Assembly (NCBI GenBank): GCA_900752285.1
Contig: CAADUW010000100.1
Location: 1 to 36,078, forward strand
DNA: 36,078 nt
From: an uncultured Oscillospiraceae bacterium
Lineage (GTDB): Bacteria; Bacillota; Clostridia; Oscillospirales; Oscillospiraceae
Direction of reading: 5' to 3'
Below are positions 33,782-36,078 of this stretch, piece after piece (the stretch's first letter is position 1; every line of letters begins with the position of its first letter). The position numbers and the translations under genes were made by a program. Under the pieces are notes generated by a model. That model had not been told where the DNA came from, searched no databases, and worked only from the letters and a program-made list of their open reading frames with translations.

Positions 33782-33810
33782 GCCGGCAGCCACTGGTTGG
33801 CTGCCGGCTT
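33782..33810 (+). terminator. Intercistronic hairpin after the binding-protein gene
   Basis: A perfect 11-bp stem, GCCGGCAGCCA (33782-33792) with TGGCTGCCGGC (33798-33808), and a 5-base loop are followed only by TTT then CCC. This weak terminator or 3'-end stabiliser lies between the receptor and permease genes, where partial termination would give more receptor than permease. Confidence 0.75.
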
Positions 33811-33871
33811 TCCCAAAAGAACCGTGTGCGCGAAACGGATACTGCTTACCTGAAAGAACGGAGATGACATT

Positions 33872-34870
33872 GTGGTAAAGTTCATTACCAGAAAACTGCT
33901 GATCATGTGTCTGACTGTGGTGCTGATCTCTCTTGCGGTTTTCTACATCATTACGCTGCCCCCCGGAGATTTCCTGACCCGTTACATCGGTCGTCTGACG
34001 GCTGCGGGCGAATCCGTAGACCCTGCCATGATTGCCCAGCTGCGGGAGCAATACGCACTGGATAAACCTTTTGTCGTACAGTACTGGCGGTGGTTCAGCA
34101 ACATTGTCCTGCACGGTGATTTTGGCTACTCCTTTACAATGGCAATGCCGGTTTCCACCATCATCAGGGCCTACATCGTTCCGACCATGGCTCTGTCTCT
34201 TGTGACCATGCTCTTTACGTACCTTGTTTCCATCCCCATCGGCATTTACAGTGCCGTGCACCAGTATTCCGTGGGAGACTATCTGTTTACGACGATTGGC
34301 TTCCTGGGGCAGGCAATTCCCAACTTCCTGCTGGCGATCCTGCTGATGTTTGTTTCCTTCAAGCTGACGGGAGATACCATGCTGGGCCTGTTTTCGCCGG
34401 GCATGCAGAACGCGCCCTGGTCCTGGGCAAAGGTAGTGGATCTTCTGAAGCACTGCATCATTCCCATCATCGTGATCGGAACCGGCAATACCTGCGGCCT
34501 GATCCGTACCATGCGCAGCCAGATGCTGGACGAGCTGGGCAAGAACTACGTCATGACCGGACGGGCAAAGGGCCTGAAGGCGAAGGCAATTCGCTACAAG
34601 TACTGCGTCCGGGCGGCTGTGAACCCCATTGTCTCATCCATCGGCTGGTCCCTCGTGGGCATTTTCACCGGTTCTACCATTACCGCCATCGTTCTGAACC
34701 TGCCCAGCATGGGTCGGGTCATGTACGACGCGCTGATCGATCAGGACATGTACCTTGCGGGCAGCTGGCTGTTCCTGATGGCAATCGTTACCGTTATCGG
34801 TACCTTTATTTCTGATGTCCTGCTTGCATGGCTGGATCCCAGAGCCCGCAAAGAATATCTGAAGGGGTGA
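33872..34870 (+). CDS. ABC transporter permease, OppB/DppB type
   Basis: A 332-aa inner-membrane permease with six predicted membrane segments. The N-terminal KFITRKLLIMCLTVVLISLAVFYII and the periplasmic loop with RYIGRL...LREQYALDKPFVVQYWRWFSNIVLHGDFGYSF are typical of OppB. The cytoplasmic EAA loop that docks the ATPase reads NYVMTGRAKGLKAKAIRYKY (about 226-245). Start is GTG 33872, with GGAG at 33860-33863; no ATG lies nearby in frame. It is separated from the next permease gene by five bases. Confidence 0.92.
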   Translation: MVKFITRKLLIMCLTVVLISLAVFYIITLPPGDFLTRYIGRLTAAGESVDPAMIAQLREQYALDKPFVVQYWRWFSNIVLHGDFGYSFTMAMPVSTIIRAYIVPTMALSLVTMLFTYLVSIPIGIYSAVHQYSVGDYLFTTIGFLGQAIPNFLLAILLMFVSFKLTGDTMLGLFSPGMQNAPWSWAKVVDLLKHCIIPIIVIGTGNTCGLIRTMRSQMLDELGKNYVMTGRAKGLKAKAIRYKYCVRAAVNPIVSSIGWSLVGIFTGSTITAIVLNLPSMGRVMYDALIDQDMYLAGSWLFLMAIVTVIGTFISDVLLAWLDPRARKEYLKG

Positions 34871-34875
34871 GTTTT

Positions 34876-36018
34876 ATGGAAGAAGTGAAAAAAGAACAGA
34901 AGCCCTCTCAGAAAACGGAAAAGAAGAAACAGGACCGGTACTACTACGCCTCCCAGTGGCAGCTCATGGCCCGGAAGTTCCGGAAGCACAAGCTGGCCAT
35001 GGTCAGTCTGGTGGTGCTGATGATCCTTTACATAGTCGCAATTTTCGGAGACTTTTTCGCGCCTCAGGGTACGGAGCAGTATGACGGAAGCTATGTCAAC
35101 TGCCCGCCCCATGGTATTCATCTGTTCCACGAAGGAAAGTTCATCGGTCCTTTTGTCTACGGGCTTGCCCGGGAACGGGATCCTGAGACCTATATGATGA
35201 AGTTTGTGGACAACAAGGAAGAAATTTACAAGGTCCATTTCTTTGTGCAGGGTGCCGAGGGCAGTGAATACAAGTTCCTCGGCCTGTTCGAAACCAATCT
35301 GCATCTGTTTGAGGCGGAGGGAGAGGGCAGAGTGTTCCTGTTCGGCACCGACAGCATGGGCCGGGACCTGTTCTCCCGGGTGATTCTGGGTGCGCAGATC
35401 TCCCTGTTTATCCCGGTGGTCGGCATGCTGCTGACGGTATTTCTGGGCCTCATCATGGGCTCCCTTGCCGGTTATGTCGGCGGCTGGGTGGACACCGTGA
35501 TTCAGAGAGTGGTGGAAGTGGTTCGTTCCTTCCCCCAGGTCCCTCTGTGGATGGCCCTGTCCGCTGCAATTCCCAAGACCCTGAAGCCCGCGCAGGTGTT
35601 CATGCTCATGACCCTGATCCTGTCCCTGATCTCCTGGCCCGATCTGTCCCGGGTGATCCGGTCCAAGTTCATTTCCGTGAAGAAGGAAGACTATATCATG
35701 TCCTCCCGGATCTCCGGTGCTCCTGCCGTCAAGGTTGTGACCCGGCACATGATCCCAAGCTTCCTGAGCTATATCATCGTGAACATGACCATGTCCATCC
35801 CCAACCTGATCATCGGTGAGACCACCCTGAGCTTTCTGGGACTGGGCCTTCGTTCCCCCGCAACCAGCTGGGGCGTCCTGCTGCAGGAGACCAACAAGCT
35901 GGAAACCATTTCCTTCTACGGCTGGAAGCTGATTCCCATGGTCTTCGTTTTCCTGACTATTCTGGCTTTCAACTTCCTTGGCGACGGTCTGCGGGACGCG
36001 GCCGATCCTTACAAATAA
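34876..36018 (+). CDS. ABC transporter permease, OppC/DppC type
   Basis: A 380-aa second permease of the heterodimer. A long, lysine-rich cytosolic N-terminus (MEEVKKEQKPSQKTEKKKQD) precedes the first membrane segment (about 42-60). A periplasmic stretch of about 100 residues follows, longer than in E. coli OppC, before FGTDSMGRDLFSRVILGAQISL, the hallmark of this family. The EAA loop is KKEDYIMSSRISGAPAVKVV. The end ETTLSFLGLGLRSPATSWGVLLQE and FNFLGDGLRDAADPYK is canonical. ATG 34876 follows AAGGGGTGAG, so translation is probably coupled to the upstream permease. Confidence 0.93.
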   Translation: MEEVKKEQKPSQKTEKKKQDRYYYASQWQLMARKFRKHKLAMVSLVVLMILYIVAIFGDFFAPQGTEQYDGSYVNCPPHGIHLFHEGKFIGPFVYGLARERDPETYMMKFVDNKEEIYKVHFFVQGAEGSEYKFLGLFETNLHLFEAEGEGRVFLFGTDSMGRDLFSRVILGAQISLFIPVVGMLLTVFLGLIMGSLAGYVGGWVDTVIQRVVEVVRSFPQVPLWMALSAAIPKTLKPAQVFMLMTLILSLISWPDLSRVIRSKFISVKKEDYIMSSRISGAPAVKVVTRHMIPSFLSYIIVNMTMSIPNLIIGETTLSFLGLGLRSPATSWGVLLQETNKLETISFYGWKLIPMVFVFLTILAFNFLGDGLRDAADPYK

Positions 36019-36030
36019 GGAGGCGGGAAC

Positions 36031-36078
36031 ATGAGACGGAATAAGAAAAATCAGACCGCGGAGTACACCGTTGCCGAC
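36031..36078 (+). CDS. Start of next gene of the ABC importer operon (partial)
   Basis: Sixteen codons run to the window end, MRRNKKNQTAEYTVAD, after a strong AAGGAGG at 36017-36023. By gene order in Opp/Dpp operons, this should be an ATP-binding subunit, but the visible part is too short to show it. Confidence 0.6.
   Translation, partial: MRRNKKNQTAEYTVAD

Noticed and set aside
31541..34453. Minus-strand frame of 970 codons opposite the receptor gene
   Set aside because: It is antisense to the lipoprotein and permease genes and has no family match.

Overview
The window looks like chromosomal DNA from a GC-rich member of the Clostridia, most probably an anaerobic gut Oscillospiraceae/Ruminococcaceae relative. 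The evidence is the mix of genes: an SMC/FtsY/RsfS/LeuRS housekeeping string with Firmicutes-type proteins, a LicT-type antiterminator, a DUF3793 protein beside a flavodoxin, formate-tetrahydrofolate ligase with FchA, and an Opp-type oligosaccharide or peptide transporter beside a GH38 mannosidase. This placement is inferred from protein character only. No rRNA, tRNA, CRISPR array, phage gene or transposase gene was found.

Layout. (1) 1-108: end of a small palindromic repeat element, followed by an Rrf2-type regulator with three cysteines. (2) 688-10457: a long plus-strand housekeeping operon, smc - ftsY - rdgB - yhbY - nadD/yqeK fusion - rsfS - leuS, then rpsU with its own consensus promoter and terminator. 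(3) 10891-15963: a beta-glucoside operon, licT - PTS EIIBC - unknown 352-aa protein - GH1 6-phospho-beta-glucosidase. RAT/terminator switches lie both before licT and before the EIIBC gene, so LicT should control itself and its target. (4) 15997-16306: a heavily self-complementary intergenic element bounded by two copies of the same hairpin. (5) pta on the minus strand, divergent from an RluA-type pseudouridine synthase. (6) 18230-19392, minus strand: a small operon (40-aa protein - DUF3793 - flavodoxin) with a perfect TTGACA-17-TATGAT promoter and an inverted-repeat operator at the predicted +1; a metal- or iron-responsive operon is the natural reading. (7) 19584-20726: an ArsB/SLC13-like anion permease.

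(8) 20956-25290, minus strand: a one-carbon block, fhs, then fchA - folD - formate channel. The FolD has lost the lysine and glutamine of the cyclohydrolase site, and the neighbouring FchA can supply that step. fhs has a consensus promoter with a perfect 22-bp palindrome at +1. (9) 25340-25555: a strong hairpin and a complete 169-bp MITE-like element that matches the element at the window start in inverted orientation. (10) 25577-31133, minus strand: a degenerate glycerophosphodiesterase-like protein, a PHP-family phosphatase, a GH38 alpha-mannosidase and an unknown 221-aa protein. (11) 31676-36078, plus strand and divergent from (10): substrate-binding lipoprotein, two permeases and the first codons of the next gene of an Opp/Dpp-type ABC importer. 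Regions 10 and 11 together look like an uptake and degradation locus for a mannose-containing compound.

The most useful leads are the FolD/FchA division of labour, the two operator palindromes, the small-protein/DUF3793/flavodoxin operon, the paired palindromic repeat elements, and the two unrecognised proteins inside sugar-utilisation loci.
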